Of a DNA stretch of 64,000 bases, positions 1-17,106 are shown in pieces. Location: contig NZ_JACLGO010000005.1 of NCBI RefSeq assembly GCF_014219065.1, forward strand, positions 1-64,000. The letters run 5' to 3'. Source of the DNA: Halopseudomonas xiamenensis. Lineage in GTDB: Bacteria > Pseudomonadota > Gammaproteobacteria > Pseudomonadales > Pseudomonadaceae. The translations under genes and the position numbers were made by a program. Position 1 is the first letter of the stretch. Each line of letters starts with the position of its first letter. Under the pieces are notes generated by a model, which did not search any database, was not told the origin of the DNA, and saw only the letters and a list, made by a program, of their open reading frames with translations.

Positions 1-114
1 TACCGGTGAGAGGGAAAACAACCTCCAGCCTACCGAACAACTGAGATACTTTCACAGTCTCAGGCGCGCTACACCCCGAAACCCGCCCGTAGCTATCTAC
101 CAGGGTGCAGAGAA

Positions 115-3100
115 TCAATGGAAATCCCGGCTACGGGTATCCAGCCCATCCAGCATCGGCGTCAGGTCCACCAGGCGCTGGGCGATCAGGTGGCGCACGC
201 CCTGTTCCGACTCCAGCCGTCCGTAAACCTGCAGCAACCTGGCCTGCATCACCTCCCGGCGCTGGCGCTCGGCCAGCGCGCGCCAGATCACCACATTGAC
301 CATGCCGAACTCATCCTCCAGGGTGACGAAGGTCACGCCACTGGCGGTGCCCGGTCGCTGGCGGCCGGTGACCACACCGGCGACCCACAGCTGGCTGCCA
401 TGGGGCATCTGCGCCAGCTGCCTTGAACTGCGGCAGCGCCGCGCCGCCAGGGCGCCGCGCAGCAGACGCAGGGGGTGCGGGCCCATGGTGGTGCCGACCA
501 GGGCGTAGTCGGCGTGCAGGTCCTGCGCCACGCTGGGCAGTGGCAAGGCCACCGCCGGCTCGGCCGGTGCCGGCTGGCCGGCGAACAATGGCAAGGCCTC
601 CTGCACCCCGGCCACCGCCCAGCGCGCACGGTGGCGGTTGCCGGCCAGCCCGCGCAGGGCGCCGGCATCGGCCAGCAACTCGAGGGCACGCCGGTTCAGG
701 CCAGCGCGCACGCTCAGCTCATCGACCTGCACGAACGCCATCCGCTCGCGGGCAGCCATCAGCCGTCGGGCATCCTCCTCGCGGAAGCCGCGCAGCATCC
801 GCAGGCCGATCCGGATCGCCAACTGCTGGCCACGCCCCGCTTCCAGGCTGCAGTCCCAGTCGCTGTAGCGCACATCCACCGGAAAAGTCTCGACCCCGTG
901 GCGACGCGCATCCTGCAACAGCTGATCGGGGCTGTAGAAACCCATCGGCCAGCTGTTGATCAGGGCGCAGGCGAAAGCCGCCGGTTCATGGCATTTCAGC
1001 CAGCTGCTGGCATAGGTCAGCAGCGCGAAACTGGCGGCATGGGACTCGGGAAAGCCGTATTCGCCAAAGCCCTTGATCTGCTCGAAGATGCGCTCGGCGA
1101 ACGCCAGATCATAGCCGCGCTCGAGCATACCGCTGGTGAGCTTTGCCCGGTGCGGTTCCAGGCCGCCACGGCGTTTCCAGGCGGCCATGCTGCGGCGCAG
1201 TTGATCCGCCTCGCCGGCGGTATAGCCGGCCGCGACAATCGCCAGTTCCATCACCTGTTCCTGGAACAGCGGCACCCCCAGAGTGCGCTTCAGTACCTTT
1301 TCCAGCGCCGGAGACGGATAGGTCACTTTCTCTTCCTTGTTACGCCGACGTAGATAAGGATGCACCATATCGCCCTGGATCGGTCCGGGCCGGACAATCG
1401 CCACTTCCACCACCAGGTCATAGAACTCGCGTGGCTTGAGCCGCGGCAGCATGCTCATCTGCGCCCGCGACTCGATCTGGAACACCCCTATGGTGTCGGC
1501 CCGGCAGATCATGTCGTAGGTCGGGCCGTCATCGGCGGGAATGGTCGCCAGCGTCAGGTCGCGATTGCGGTGCTGACGCAGCAGGTCGAAGCAGCGGCGC
1601 AGCGCGGTGAGCATGCCCAGGGAAAGGATATCGACCTTGAGCAGGCCGACCGCATCCAGGTCATCCTTGTCCCACTGGATGACGGTGCGCCCCTCCATCG
1701 CGGCATTCTCCACCGGCACCAGTGTGTCCAGCGCCTGCTCGGAGATAACGAAACCACCTGGATGCTGCGACAGGTGACGGGGAAAGCCGATCAGTTGCCC
1801 GCTCAGGGTCAGTACCCGGTGCAGCAACGGGCTGTCCGGATCGAAACCCGCCTCGCGCAACCGCTCCGGGGTCGGAATGCGATCGCTCCAGCGTCCGCAG
1901 CAACGGGCCAGGCTGTCGACATGTTCCGGCGGCAGGCCCAGCGCCTTGCCGACATCGCGGATGGCGCCGGCGGCATGATAGCTGCTGACCACCGCGGTCA
2001 GCGCGGCACGCTGGCGACCATAGCGGCGGAACACATACTGGACCACCTCCTCGCGCCGCTCATGCTCGAAATCCACATCGATATCCGGCGGCTCGTTGCG
2101 CTCGCGGGACAGGAAGCGCTCGAACAACAGGCTGGAGTGCGCCGGGTCGATCTCGGTGATACCCAGCGCGAAACACACCGCCGAGTTGGCCGCCGAGCCA
2201 CGGCCCTGGCAGAGAATATGCTGGCTGCGGGCGAAGTGGACGATGTCGTGCACAGTGAGGAAATAGCTTTCGTATTCCAGATCCTCGATCAGCGCCAGTT
2301 CCTTGTCGATCTGCCCGCGCAGCTCGGCGCCAATACCGCCAGGCCAGCGCCAGCGAATGCCCTGCTCGGTCAACTGACGCAGCCAGGTGTTCGGTGTCTG
2401 CCCGGCCGGTACCAGCTCATGGGGATAGTGATAGTCCAGTTGCTTGAGCTCGAAGTGACAGCGCTCGGCGATCCGCAGGCTTTCCGCCATCAGCTCCACG
2501 GGATAGGTGTCAGACAACAGTTCACGGCTGCGCAGATGCCGCTCGCCATTGGCGAACAGCCGATGCCCGGCCTCATCCACCCGGCAGTGATGGCGCACCG
2601 CGGTCAGGGTATCCTGCAACGCCCGGCGACCGCGGGCATGCATGTGTACATCGCCGGTGGCCACCGCAGCAATGCCGACAGTCGCCGCCAGCGCCTGCAG
2701 CCGGGCCAACCTGCGAGCATCGTCCGGCCCCCGGTGCAGGCCGATGGACAGCCACAGGCGCTGCGCGAAGATGTCCCGTAGCCAGTGCCCCGTGGCAGCA
2801 TCATCCTGCTCCTCGGCCAGCCACAGCGCCAGCAGGCCGGACAGGTCGCCGGCCAGGTCCTCGCGCAGCAAGCGATAACGGCCCTTGTCAGCACGCCGCC
2901 GGGCCCGGGTGATCAGCCGGCACAGGTGCTGGTAGCCGGTCAGGTTCTCCACCAGCAGCACCAGCTTCGGCCCATTTTCCACCTGCATCTCGCTGCCGAT
3001 GATCAGGGGCAGATGGTATTGCTGCGCTGCCTGCCAGGCCCGTACTATGCCGGCCAGGGTGCATTCATCAGTGATCGCCAGCGCCTGGTAGCCCAGTGCC

Positions 3101-3201
3101 CTGGCGCGGGCGAACAGCTCGTCGGCACTGGAGGCGCCACGCTGGAAGCTGAAATTGCTCAGGCAGTGCAACTCGGCGTAGTCCACTGTGTCCACTGTCA
3201 T
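115..3201 (-). CDS. dnaE2: Error-prone DNA polymerase DnaE2 (ImuC)
   Basis: This 1028-residue C-family polymerase is the catalytic subunit of the ImuA-ImuB-DnaE2 mutasome that copies damaged DNA during the SOS response. An N-terminal PHP domain (about residues 8-75) is followed by the polymerase core. The catalytic aspartates lie in PDIDVDF (D373 and D375), with a third Asp in a VDILSLGM motif near residue 530. A C-terminal OB fold begins near LWVAGVV, about residue 920. An open frame extends 40 codons further upstream, but the ATG at 3201 is chosen because it overlaps the imuB stop in an ATGA, the usual coupling in this operon, and because the sequence before it is low-quality GC-rich coding shadow. 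It is distinct from the replicative dnaE at 12727-16251, which is longer and has a different core. Family assignment is secure; the mutagenic role is inferred from the family and the operon. Confidence 0.95.
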   Translation of the reverse strand: MTVDTVDYAELHCLSNFSFQRGASSADELFARARALGYQALAITDECTLAGIVRAWQAAQQYHLPLIIGSEMQVENGPKLVLLVENLTGYQHLCRLITRARRRADKGRYRLLREDLAGDLSGLLALWLAEEQDDAATGHWLRDIFAQRLWLSIGLHRGPDDARRLARLQALAATVGIAAVATGDVHMHARGRRALQDTLTAVRHHCRVDEAGHRLFANGERHLRSRELLSDTYPVELMAESLRIAERCHFELKQLDYHYPHELVPAGQTPNTWLRQLTEQGIRWRWPGGIGAELRGQIDKELALIEDLEYESYFLTVHDIVHFARSQHILCQGRGSAANSAVCFALGITEIDPAHSSLLFERFLSRERNEPPDIDVDFEHERREEVVQYVFRRYGRQRAALTAVVSSYHAAGAIRDVGKALGLPPEHVDSLARCCGRWSDRIPTPERLREAGFDPDSPLLHRVLTLSGQLIGFPRHLSQHPGGFVISEQALDTLVPVENAAMEGRTVIQWDKDDLDAVGLLKVDILSLGMLTALRRCFDLLRQHRNRDLTLATIPADDGPTYDMICRADTIGVFQIESRAQMSMLPRLKPREFYDLVVEVAIVRPGPIQGDMVHPYLRRRNKEEKVTYPSPALEKVLKRTLGVPLFQEQVMELAIVAAGYTAGEADQLRRSMAAWKRRGGLEPHRAKLTSGMLERGYDLAFAERIFEQIKGFGEYGFPESHAASFALLTYASSWLKCHEPAAFACALINSWPMGFYSPDQLLQDARRHGVETFPVDVRYSDWDCSLEAGRGQQLAIRIGLRMLRGFREEDARRLMAARERMAFVQVDELSVRAGLNRRALELLADAGALRGLAGNRHRARWAVAGVQEALPLFAGQPAPAEPAVALPLPSVAQDLHADYALVGTTMGPHPLRLLRGALAARRCRSSRQLAQMPHGSQLWVAGVVTGRQRPGTASGVTFVTLEDEFGMVNVVIWRALAERQRREVMQARLLQVYGRLESEQGVRHLIAQRLVDLTPMLDGLDTRSRDFH

Positions 3202-4610
3202 GCGAACCAACCCTGCAGCATGAACGGCCCGCTGCCATCCACCGCCTGCCAGACCCAGGCCAGCCGCCCATCCCGGGTGCGTACCAGGTAATAGTCCCGG
3301 CGCAGGTCGCCAGCGTCCCACCAGCCAGACTCGATGCGCTCCGGCCCGGCCAGCAGCTCCGGCAGCAGATCATTCAGCGGCTGGGACTCGGGCAGTAACC
3401 AGCCGGGACGTGGGCCGCCGCCGGGAACGGGTTCACCGCCACCCTGCCGGTCGGCTCGCCAGCTGCATTCCGGGCGGTGATCGGCCACGGCGACCAGACC
3501 ATATACCGCCTGATCACCCAGCCGGGCACGCAGGCGTTCACGCAACTGTTCCCAGGGCTGGGATTGCTGCGGTCGCTCGACGAACAGCTGCTTCGGTTGC
3601 GGCACAAAGGCTGGCAGATCACTGGCTTGCAGCCGCAGCGCCAGCACCGGCCCGGGTAACTGCAGCTGCTCCAGGCGGCTGCGCGTCACCTCGAACAGCA
3701 GCTGGGCATCGCGCTCCGGCGCCAGCAGGCCGATCGGCAACCGGGTATCGTCCAGCTTGCGGTGTTGCAAAGACAGCGTGAAGCGCTGCACGCCGCAATC
3801 CCGGCCAGCCAGGAACACACGCAGGTCGGAGAGCAATCGCCGCAGCGGAAACAGCAACGCCTGGTGCGAATCGACCTCAAAATTGAATTCGATCCGCGCC
3901 TCGAACTCATCGGCCGGCACATAGCAATCCAGCGCCTGGGGTTGCACCCCCAGCAAGCGGTCCAGGTGCAGCAGCACCGCGGCGGGAAAGCGCCGGGCCA
4001 GGGTATCGCGTGGCAGCGCCAGCAACTGCCTGACCTGGCGCAGCCCCATGCGCGCCAATGCCGCCGCGCTATCGGCGGCCAGGCCGCAACGGCTGATCGG
4101 CAGCCGCTCGATCTCTCGCCGCAGGCCGTGCTCATCCACCACCAGACCATCATGCACATTGGCCAGCGCCCGCGCCGCTGCGGCATTGGGCGCGAGCACG
4201 ATGCGATGACCAAAACCCAGCTCGGTCAGTTCGCTGCGCAGGCGCTGCTCGAAACGCGGCCAGGGACCGAACAGCCCCAGGCTGGACTCCACCTCCAGCA
4301 GCAGCGCCCGGGGATAATCCAGACTGACATGCGAGCTGAAACGATAGGCCCAGGCCGCCAGGAAGCGCTGCCAGTGCTCTATCTGCTGCTCGTCGTAGTC
4401 CGCCATCACGAAACCGCTGGCCAGCGCCTGCGCGGCGATCAACGACAGCCCCGGTTTCAGCCCCAGCTGGCGTGCTGCCGGGTTCACTGCCTTGATCACC
4501 CGGCGCTGCGCCGGACCGGCGGCCAGCACCAGTGGCTGCGTGTGGTCGGCACGACCACGCAACTCCCCATCCAGCGCCAGCTGGGTCAGCAGGATACAGG
4601 CCCAGCGCAT
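3198..4610 (-). CDS. imuB: ImuB, catalytically inactive Y-family polymerase homologue
   Basis: ImuB is the adaptor of the mutasome. It has the Y-family polymerase fold and links ImuA and DnaE2 to the replication clamp. The 470-residue protein starts with MRWACILL, and the region that carries the metal-binding aspartates in active Y polymerases reads ILLTQLALD instead. The second acidic motif is replaced by [11 protein letters not shown]. This fits a non-catalytic ImuB. The C-terminus ends with the family-typical [10 protein letters not shown] and WVWQ segments. The ATG at 4610 is chosen over an upstream in-frame start because it lies 2 bases after the imuA stop and begins the conserved domain. 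Its 3' end overlaps dnaE2 by 4 bases. Regulation is expected from the LexA-controlled promoter before imuA. Confidence 0.93.
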   Translation of the reverse strand: MRWACILLTQLALDGELRGRADHTQPLVLAAGPAQRRVIKAVNPAARQLGLKPGLSLIAAQALASGFVMADYDEQQIEHWQRFLAAWAYRFSSHVSLDYPRALLLEVESSLGLFGPWPRFEQRLRSELTELGFGHRIVLAPNAAAARALANVHDGLVVDEHGLRREIERLPISRCGLAADSAAALARMGLRQVRQLLALPRDTLARRFPAAVLLHLDRLLGVQPQALDCYVPADEFEARIEFNFEVDSHQALLFPLRRLLSDLRVFLAGRDCGVQRFTLSLQHRKLDDTRLPIGLLAPERDAQLLFEVTRSRLEQLQLPGPVLALRLQASDLPAFVPQPKQLFVERPQQSQPWEQLRERLRARLGDQAVYGLVAVADHRPECSWRADRQGGGEPVPGGGPRPGWLLPESQPLNDLLPELLAGPERIESGWWDAGDLRRDYYLVRTRDGRLAWVWQAVDGSGPFMLQGWFA

Positions 4611-4612
4611 GG

Positions 4613-5218
4613 CTAGAGAGCTACCGCCTGACCCGGCTGCAGCGCACCCCGGCACTTGAGCAGCCGCACCTGGCGCGGATGGCAATCCAGCGCCAGACGC
4701 AGGGCCGCCGGCGAAGAGTTGACCGCTTCACGCAGCGGACGACAGGCAAAACCCAGGGTCTGGCCGGTAGCCGCCGCCAGCTGCAACCGGCGCAGACCAC
4801 GATCATCGATGCGCTGTGGCCAGCACAACACCGCCGCGCAACTGCCGGAACGCAGACACTGCTCGGCCGCCCACAACGCCTCCCGCTCTTCGGTATCGAT
4901 CACCAGCAGCCAGCGCAGATCGACCCCGGCCGCCAACCAGGCCGGCGCATAGGGAATGCACGGCGGCGCCACCAGCACCACCCTTTCCCCGGCCCGAGTC
5001 AGCCGCGCCAGGGTCGGCCACAACAATTGCAGCTCCCCGGCCCCGGGCGCCGCCAGCAGGATCTCGCTCAACGCCGACTCCGGCCAGCCACCGCCGGGCA
5101 GCAGCTGGTCCAGCGCCAGATGACCGGTGGGATGAATGGCCACCGGCACACTCTCGCCGCGCCCCTTCCACACCCGCTGCTGGCGCAACAGGGCATCGAT
5201 CGACACCACCGCACTCAT
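4613..5218 (-). CDS. imuA: ImuA, RecA/SulA-like mutasome component
   Basis: This 201-residue protein matches the ImuA family (RecA/SulA-related fold) that cooperates with ImuB and DnaE2. The N-terminus has the family pattern of a short helix, the VWKG turn near residue 18 and a GGGWPESALSEIL segment where RecA-like proteins carry their nucleotide loop; no good Walker A remains. The ATG at 5218 starts MSAVVSID. It is preferred to one 15 codons upstream because the upstream residues are Cys-rich and unlike the family, and because it leaves about 90 bases to the LexA box. It is the first gene of an imuA-imuB-dnaE2 operon. No second lexA gene accompanies the cassette, unlike many proteobacterial versions. 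Confidence 0.9.
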   Translation of the reverse strand: MSAVVSIDALLRQQRVWKGRGESVPVAIHPTGHLALDQLLPGGGWPESALSEILLAAPGAGELQLLWPTLARLTRAGERVVLVAPPCIPYAPAWLAAGVDLRWLLVIDTEEREALWAAEQCLRSGSCAAVLCWPQRIDDRGLRRLQLAAATGQTLGFACRPLREAVNSSPAALRLALDCHPRQVRLLKCRGALQPGQAVAL

Positions 5219-5306
5219 ACCGTCGGCTCCAGGCATGCTGCAGCACAGGGGGCAGGCAGACAAACAGGGGGAACAGGAAAAGCAATCATGGACACCACTC
5301 GAAACA

Positions 5307-5322
5307 CTGTATACACATACAG
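5307..5322 (-). promoter_or_regulatory. LexA (SOS) box before imuA
   Basis: The 16 bases CTGTATACACATACAG (plus strand) fit the gammaproteobacterial LexA operator CTG-N10-CAG exactly, with the usual alternating T/A core. The site lies about 90 bases upstream of the imuA ATG and overlaps the end of the predicted -10 element, so bound LexA should block RNA polymerase. DNA damage induction of the cassette is inferred from this. Confidence 0.92.
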
Positions 5323-5349
5323 CTTATTGGGTGGCCGACTTGCGGTCAA
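5321..5349 (-). promoter_or_regulatory. Sigma70 promoter of imuA-imuB-dnaE2
   Basis: On the minus strand a TTGACC -35 (5344-5349) is followed after 17 bases by TAAGCT as -10 (5321-5326). The -10 runs directly into the LexA box. Spacing is ideal and the -35 matches five of six consensus bases. Confidence 0.7.
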
Positions 5350-5384
5350 TCGACTGCTGACGATTGGCTGGCAGGCACTGGTAG

Positions 5385-6077
5385 TCAGCCCCGGCGCAAA
5401 AACTCCAGATCTTCCGGCCGGGTCACCTTGATATTGTCGGCCCGCCCTTCCACCAGGCGCGGTGCCTGGCCGGCCCATTCCATGGCCGAGGCCTCGTCGG
5501 TGATGGTGGCGCCAGCGGCCAGAGCATCGCCCAGGGCGCTGCGCAGCGCGCCCAGGCGGAACATCTGCGGGGTGTAGGCCTGCCAGAACAGCGAACGATC
5601 CGGGGTGGCACTGACGCGGCCGTCCGGCCCGGCCAGCTTCAGCGTGTCGCGCACCGGCACCGCCAGCAGGCCGCCGACCGGATCGTCCTGCAGCCTGTGC
5701 AGCAGCTTGTACAGGTCGGACTCGGCCAGGTTGGGCCGGGCCGCATCGTGCACCAGCACCCAGTCCTGCTCCGCCGCGCCGAGGGCCGCCAGGGCGTGCA
5801 GGCCATTGAGGACCGAGTCGGCCCGCTCCCGGCCACCGTCAGCACGGGTAACACGCGGGTCGGTAGCGCAGGCCAGCTGCGGCCACCAGCCGTCATCCGC
5901 CGACAGGCAGACCACCAGCCCGAGCAGGCCGGGCTGGCCGAGGAAACAGTCGAGGGTATGTTCGATCAGGCAGCGCCCAGCCAGGGGCAGGTACTGCTTG
6001 GGACGGTCGGCGCGCATGCGTGAGCCGACGCCAGCGGCAGGGATCACCACCCAGAAAGGCGGTGTACTGTCAGTCAT
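5385..6077 (-). CDS. ispD: 2-C-methyl-D-erythritol 4-phosphate cytidylyltransferase
   Basis: IspD transfers CMP from CTP to methylerythritol phosphate in the MEP isoprenoid pathway; dxr, an earlier step, is also in this window. The 230-residue protein carries the nucleotidyltransferase loop AAGVGSRMRADRPKQY near the N-terminus, VHDAARPN in the middle, and TPQMFR and IKVTRPEDL near the C-terminus, all IspD signatures. The ATG at 6077 lies inside the end of ftsB (8-base overlap). A GTG two codons upstream (6083) is the alternative start. ftsB-ispD coupling is the standard gammaproteobacterial arrangement. The gene ends 36 bases from the -35 of the imu promoter, so read-through into the imu cassette is possible. 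Confidence 0.96.
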   Translation of the reverse strand: MTDSTPPFWVVIPAAGVGSRMRADRPKQYLPLAGRCLIEHTLDCFLGQPGLLGLVVCLSADDGWWPQLACATDPRVTRADGGRERADSVLNGLHALAALGAAEQDWVLVHDAARPNLAESDLYKLLHRLQDDPVGGLLAVPVRDTLKLAGPDGRVSATPDRSLFWQAYTPQMFRLGALRSALGDALAAGATITDEASAMEWAGQAPRLVEGRADNIKVTRPEDLEFLRRG

Positions 6078-6360
6078 CGCCACTCAACTGGAACAGGGTT
6101 TCGCCTTCCTTGACCATGCCCAACTCATGCCGGGCACGCTCCTCGATGGTCTCCAGGCCCTGTTTCAGCTCAATGACCTCTGCAGTGAGCACACGGTTGC
6201 GCTCCTGCAGTTTTTCATTCTCGCCCTGCTGGCTGGAAATTTCCTGCTTGAGCTGGGCGACATGCGCCAGACTGCCCTCGCCCACCCACAGTCGATACTG
6301 CAGTGCGGCAAGCAGTGTCAGCGATATCACCCAGAGCCATTTCAAGCGGACAGTCTCCAC
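6070..6360 (-). CDS. ftsB: Cell division protein FtsB
   Basis: FtsB is a small bitopic inner-membrane protein of the FtsQ-FtsL-FtsB divisome complex. The 96-residue product has one N-terminal membrane segment (about residues 6-22) followed by a leucine-rich coiled coil (about 30-75) and a short periplasmic tail with the conserved ERARHELGMVKEGE segment. It appears to start with GTG at 6360, 33 bases after eno, and overlaps ispD at its 3' end. Length and architecture match the family. Confidence 0.94.
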   Translation of the reverse strand: METVRLKWLWVISLTLLAALQYRLWVGEGSLAHVAQLKQEISSQQGENEKLQERNRVLTAEVIELKQGLETIEERARHELGMVKEGETLFQLSGDD

Positions 6361-6393
6361 CCGGGTGCGGCGAACCGCACCGCGTTGCGGCTA

Positions 6394-10300
<3,907 letters not shown>

Positions 10301-10340
10301 TCAAGATGGGAAATCAGGATACCAGACAGCCTGATTTCGC

Positions 10341-11666
10341 TCAATCTAAAACCGGCTCCCAGACCATACTGAATCCACTCTCGCCGGAGCCTGGCCCGGC
10401 CCCTTCAGCATTCCAGCGACCGGCCACGGAAATCAGCCGATCGTCGCAGTATAGCAATGGCACGGCGGGGCGTAGCCAGACTGGAATGGCGGCCTGCTGA
10501 AACAGGCTTTTCAGGCTCTGGCTTGGCCGGCCCGGCAACTTGATCTGCTCGCCGCCACGCCGGTAGGCGACCCGCCATTCACCCTCCCGCCAGGCGATAT
10601 CAGCACCGGGGCGCAACCGCAGCCGGCCATTGCCGGCCAGCAACGGGGTATCGGCCACGCCGGTCAATACCTGGTCGATACCGGCGGGTACCCCCGCCGA
10701 AGGTAACAGCCAGAGACGACCCGACGAACGGTATAACTGCGCCGCGCCGACACGCAGCGCCGGCTGGCTGTCCCCGGCGGCACCGAGTTGCACCACCAGG
10801 CTATGCAGGTGACGCTGGTCGGGCAGCCGCAGGTTGTGCTGATGCAACCAGTAGCGCAACAGGTTCCTCTGCCGCGCCGGGCTCAGGGCGGTCACCGACT
10901 CCACCAGCAGACTCGGCCAGCCCAGTAGCCAGGCATCCTGCGCCGGGACGCTGGCCTGTTGCAGGTCTTCAGCGGCCCGTTCATCCAGCAGCTGGTTGGC
11001 CTCCTCGGCGTGTTCGGCCAGGCGCAGCAGATTGTCCGGCAGGCCCGGCCAGCGCTGGCGCAACTGCGGCAGCAGTTCATGGCGCAGGGCGGTGCGGGCG
11101 TAACGTGGATCGGCGTTGGCCGGATCCTCTATCCAGCTCAGGCGCTGGCTCTGCGCCCAGCTCACCAGTTGCTCCCGGGACCAGCCCAGCAGCGGGCGCA
11201 GCAGGCTGCCCTGCCCCAGCGCCCGACTGCGCGGCATGCCCGCCAGGCCACGGATGCCGGTGCCACGCATCAGGCGAAACAGCAGGGTCTCCAACTGGTC
11301 ATCGGCATGGTGGGCCAGCAGCAGCCAATGCCCCGCTCCGAGCTTGTCCTCGAACACGGCATAGCGGGCGTCCCGCGCCAGTTCTTCGATATTGCCACCG
11401 GGGGGCAACTGCACCCGCTGGATATGCAACTCGATATCGCGCGCCGCGCACTCGCGCTGGCAATGCTCGACCCACAGATCCGCATTGGCATGCAACCCAT
11501 GGTGCACGTGAATGGCTTTGAGGGGGGGAAGCGGACAGGTACGGCGCAGTTGCGCCATGGCGTCCAGCAGCACCATGGAATCCAGGCCACCGGACAGCCC
11601 CAGCCAGCAGACCGGGGCCTCCATGCAGGGTGCCAGTTGTCCCAGCAGCACCTGCGGATTGAACAC
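10341..11666 (-). CDS. tilS: tRNA(Ile)-lysidine synthase
   Basis: TilS modifies C34 of the CAU-anticodon isoleucine tRNA to lysidine so that it reads AUA. The 441-residue protein has the PP-loop ATPase motif GLSGGLDSMVLLDA near residue 23, the LAHHADDQLET motif around residue 115, and C-terminal TilS substrate-binding domains. It begins with GTG immediately after the accA TAA stop with no gap, so translation is probably coupled to accA. Gene order accA-tilS is conserved in pseudomonads. Confidence 0.94.
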   Translation of the reverse strand: MFNPQVLLGQLAPCMEAPVCWLGLSGGLDSMVLLDAMAQLRRTCPLPPLKAIHVHHGLHANADLWVEHCQRECAARDIELHIQRVQLPPGGNIEELARDARYAVFEDKLGAGHWLLLAHHADDQLETLLFRLMRGTGIRGLAGMPRSRALGQGSLLRPLLGWSREQLVSWAQSQRLSWIEDPANADPRYARTALRHELLPQLRQRWPGLPDNLLRLAEHAEEANQLLDERAAEDLQQASVPAQDAWLLGWPSLLVESVTALSPARQRNLLRYWLHQHNLRLPDQRHLHSLVVQLGAAGDSQPALRVGAAQLYRSSGRLWLLPSAGVPAGIDQVLTGVADTPLLAGNGRLRLRPGADIAWREGEWRVAYRRGGEQIKLPGRPSQSLKSLFQQAAIPVWLRPAVPLLYCDDRLISVAGRWNAEGAGPGSGESGFSMVWEPVLD

Positions 11667-12623
11667 TTACTGGATACCGAAGGCCATCAGCCGCTGGTAA
11701 CGGCTGTCCAGCAGCTCGTCGGTGGACTGGCCGTCCAGCCTGTCCAGCTCGGCCAGCAGTTGCTGCTTGATCCGCGCGGCCATTTCCACCGGCTCGCGGT
11801 GCGCGCCGCCCAGCGGTTCGGCAATCAGGTTGTCGACCAGCCCCAGCTCCTGCAGACGGGCGGCGGTGACGCCCATGGCCTCGGCCGCATCAGAGGCCTT
11901 CTCGGCCTTCTTCCACAGGATCGAGGCACAGCCTTCCGGGGAGATGACCGAATAGATGGAATACTGCAGCATCATCAGCCGGTCGCAGACGCCAATGGCC
12001 AGCGCGCCGCCGGAGCCACCCTCGCCGATGACAGTGGAAATGATCGGGGTCTTCAGCCGCGACATCACCTGCAGGTTCCAGGCGATCGCCTCACTCTGCC
12101 CGCGTTCCTCGGCATCGATACCCGGGTAGGCACCGGGGGTGTCGATAAAGGTGATGATCGGCATCTTGAAACGCTCGGCCATCTGCATCAGCCGGCAGGC
12201 CTTGCGGTAGCCTTCGGGCTTGGGCATGCCGAAGTTGCGACGCACCTTCTCCTTGACGTCACGGCCCTTCTGGTGACCGATGACCATAACCGGGCGCCCT
12301 TCGAGGCGGGCGATACCGCCGACGATCGCCGCATCATCGGCGAAATGCCGGTCGCCATGCAGCTCTTCGAAGTCGGTGAAGATGTGGCTGATGTAGTCCA
12401 GCGTGTAGGGGCGCTGCGGGTGCCGCGACATCTGGGTCACCTGCCAGCTCGACAGGTTGGCGAAAATGCTCTCGGTGAGCGAACGGCTCTTGTCCTGCAG
12501 ACGGGTGATTTCTTCGGTGATATTCAGCGAATTGTCGCTGCCCACCAGACGCAGCTCTTCGATCTTGGCCTGCAAGTCGGCAATCGGCTGTTCAAATTCG
12601 AGGTATTTCTGACTCTTGATCAT
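11667..12623 (-). CDS. accA: Acetyl-CoA carboxylase carboxyltransferase subunit alpha
   Basis: AccA pairs with AccD to transfer the carboxyl group from biotin to acetyl-CoA, giving malonyl-CoA for fatty acid synthesis. The 318-residue protein has an N-terminal helical segment, the [10 protein letters not shown] and [11 protein letters not shown] segments and the [14 protein letters not shown] oxyanion-loop region typical of the crotonase-like carboxyltransferase fold. It is directly followed by tilS. The 103 bases between it and dnaE hold no evident terminator. Confidence 0.97.
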   Translation of the reverse strand: MIKSQKYLEFEQPIADLQAKIEELRLVGSDNSLNITEEITRLQDKSRSLTESIFANLSSWQVTQMSRHPQRPYTLDYISHIFTDFEELHGDRHFADDAAIVGGIARLEGRPVMVIGHQKGRDVKEKVRRNFGMPKPEGYRKACRLMQMAERFKMPIITFIDTPGAYPGIDAEERGQSEAIAWNLQVMSRLKTPIISTVIGEGGSGGALAIGVCDRLMMLQYSIYSVISPEGCASILWKKAEKASDAAEAMGVTAARLQELGLVDNLIAEPLGGAHREPVEMAARIKQQLLAELDRLDGQSTDELLDSRYQRLMAFGIQ

Positions 12624-12726
12624 AAGCGTCGATTATCCGCGGCCCCAACCGGGGCGTCCTGTTTTTTGCGTTACCTTACGGGATTGACCTGGCTGCGTCG
12701 AGCGGCCCATCCCCCGAGAATCCGTT

Positions 12727-16251
<3,525 letters not shown>

Positions 16252-16357
16252 ATCTTTCCTGATTCGGAGGCTGGAAAACTGACGGGTGATTGTAACGGCG
16301 GGGGGAGATTGGGGCCAGTGATGATGTTTTGCCTTAATGCGGGACCGCTCTCTACCT

Positions 16358-16387
16358 CGTCATCCTTCGCGAAGGCGAAGGATGACG
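16358..16387. repeat. Perfect palindromic repeat in the rnhB-dnaE gap
   Basis: A 13-base stem (CGTCATCCTTCGC) pairs perfectly with its reverse complement across a four-base GAAG loop. No T-run follows on either side, so it looks more like a dispersed CGTCAT-type palindrome than an intrinsic terminator. It sits in the 201-base gap after rnhB, which otherwise shows nothing. Confidence 0.75.
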
Positions 16388-16452
16388 GTGTGGGGAGAAC
16401 CGTATGGAGGATAAGGCCGAAGAAGCGTAGCGCCCCGGTCCGCGTTCGGGTG

Positions 16453-17106
16453 CTACACCATACTTACAACGGTGACACTCTCCTCCACGACCACCGCAGG
16501 CCCAACCGCCAACGCCTCGCGCACCGGCGCAAAGGAACGGCGATGAATCGGTGTGGCGCCTAGCAGCTTGAGCGCGGACAGGTGCGCGGGAGTCGGGTAG
16601 CCCTTGTGCTTGCCGATGCCGTAGCCCGGATACAGCAGCTCCATTTCCTGCATCTCCCGGTCGCGGGTGACCTTGGCCAGGATCGAGGCGGCGGCAATCG
16701 CCGGCACCCGTGCATCCCCTCCCACCACCGGCTCGCTGGGCATCGGCAATACCGGGCAACGGTTGCCATCGATCAGCACCCGGTCCGGGCGCAGCGTCAA
16801 GCCGGCGACGGCGCGCTGCATCGCCAGCATGGTGGCATGCAGGATGTTCAACTGGTCAATCTCGGCCACCTCGGCGCGGCCGATGGCCCAGGCCAGGGCG
16901 CGTTCCTGGATGATCGGAAACAGCGCCTCGCGATGGGCTTCGGTGAGTTTCTTGGAATCGTTCAGCCCGTCGATCGGGCGCAGTGGATCGAGAATCACCG
17001 CGGCAGTGACCACCGCACCACACAATGGGCCACGACCCACCTCGTCGACCCCGGCGATCAGCTCCTCGCCCTCGGGCAGGTTCCAGTCCATCAGCATCTG
17101 GGTCAT
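16453..17106 (-). CDS. rnhB: Ribonuclease HII
   Basis: RNase HII cleaves the RNA strand of RNA-DNA hybrids and removes single misincorporated ribonucleotides. The 217-residue protein has the diagnostic [16 protein letters not shown] near residue 18, which supplies the first acidic residues, plus DSKKLTE and [11 protein letters not shown] further on. The ATG at 17106 overlaps the lpxB stop by 4 bases, fixing the start. The C-terminus runs about 15-20 residues past the usual family end, with a Val-rich tail. Confidence 0.95.
   Translation of the reverse strand: MTQMLMDWNLPEGEELIAGVDEVGRGPLCGAVVTAAVILDPLRPIDGLNDSKKLTEAHREALFPIIQERALAWAIGRAEVAEIDQLNILHATMLAMQRAVAGLTLRPDRVLIDGNRCPVLPMPSEPVVGGDARVPAIAAASILAKVTRDREMQEMELLYPGYGIGKHKGYPTPAHLSALKLLGATPIHRRSFAPVREALAVGPAVVVEESVTVVSMV

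Noticed and set aside
1..114. The left edge after the dnaE2 stop
   Set aside because: No ORF, hairpin with T-run or promoter could be supported in these 114 bases.
423..959. Arg/Pro/Ala-rich frames opposite dnaE2, and similar short ones throughout
   Set aside because: Low-complexity translations of GC-rich DNA in non-coding frames.
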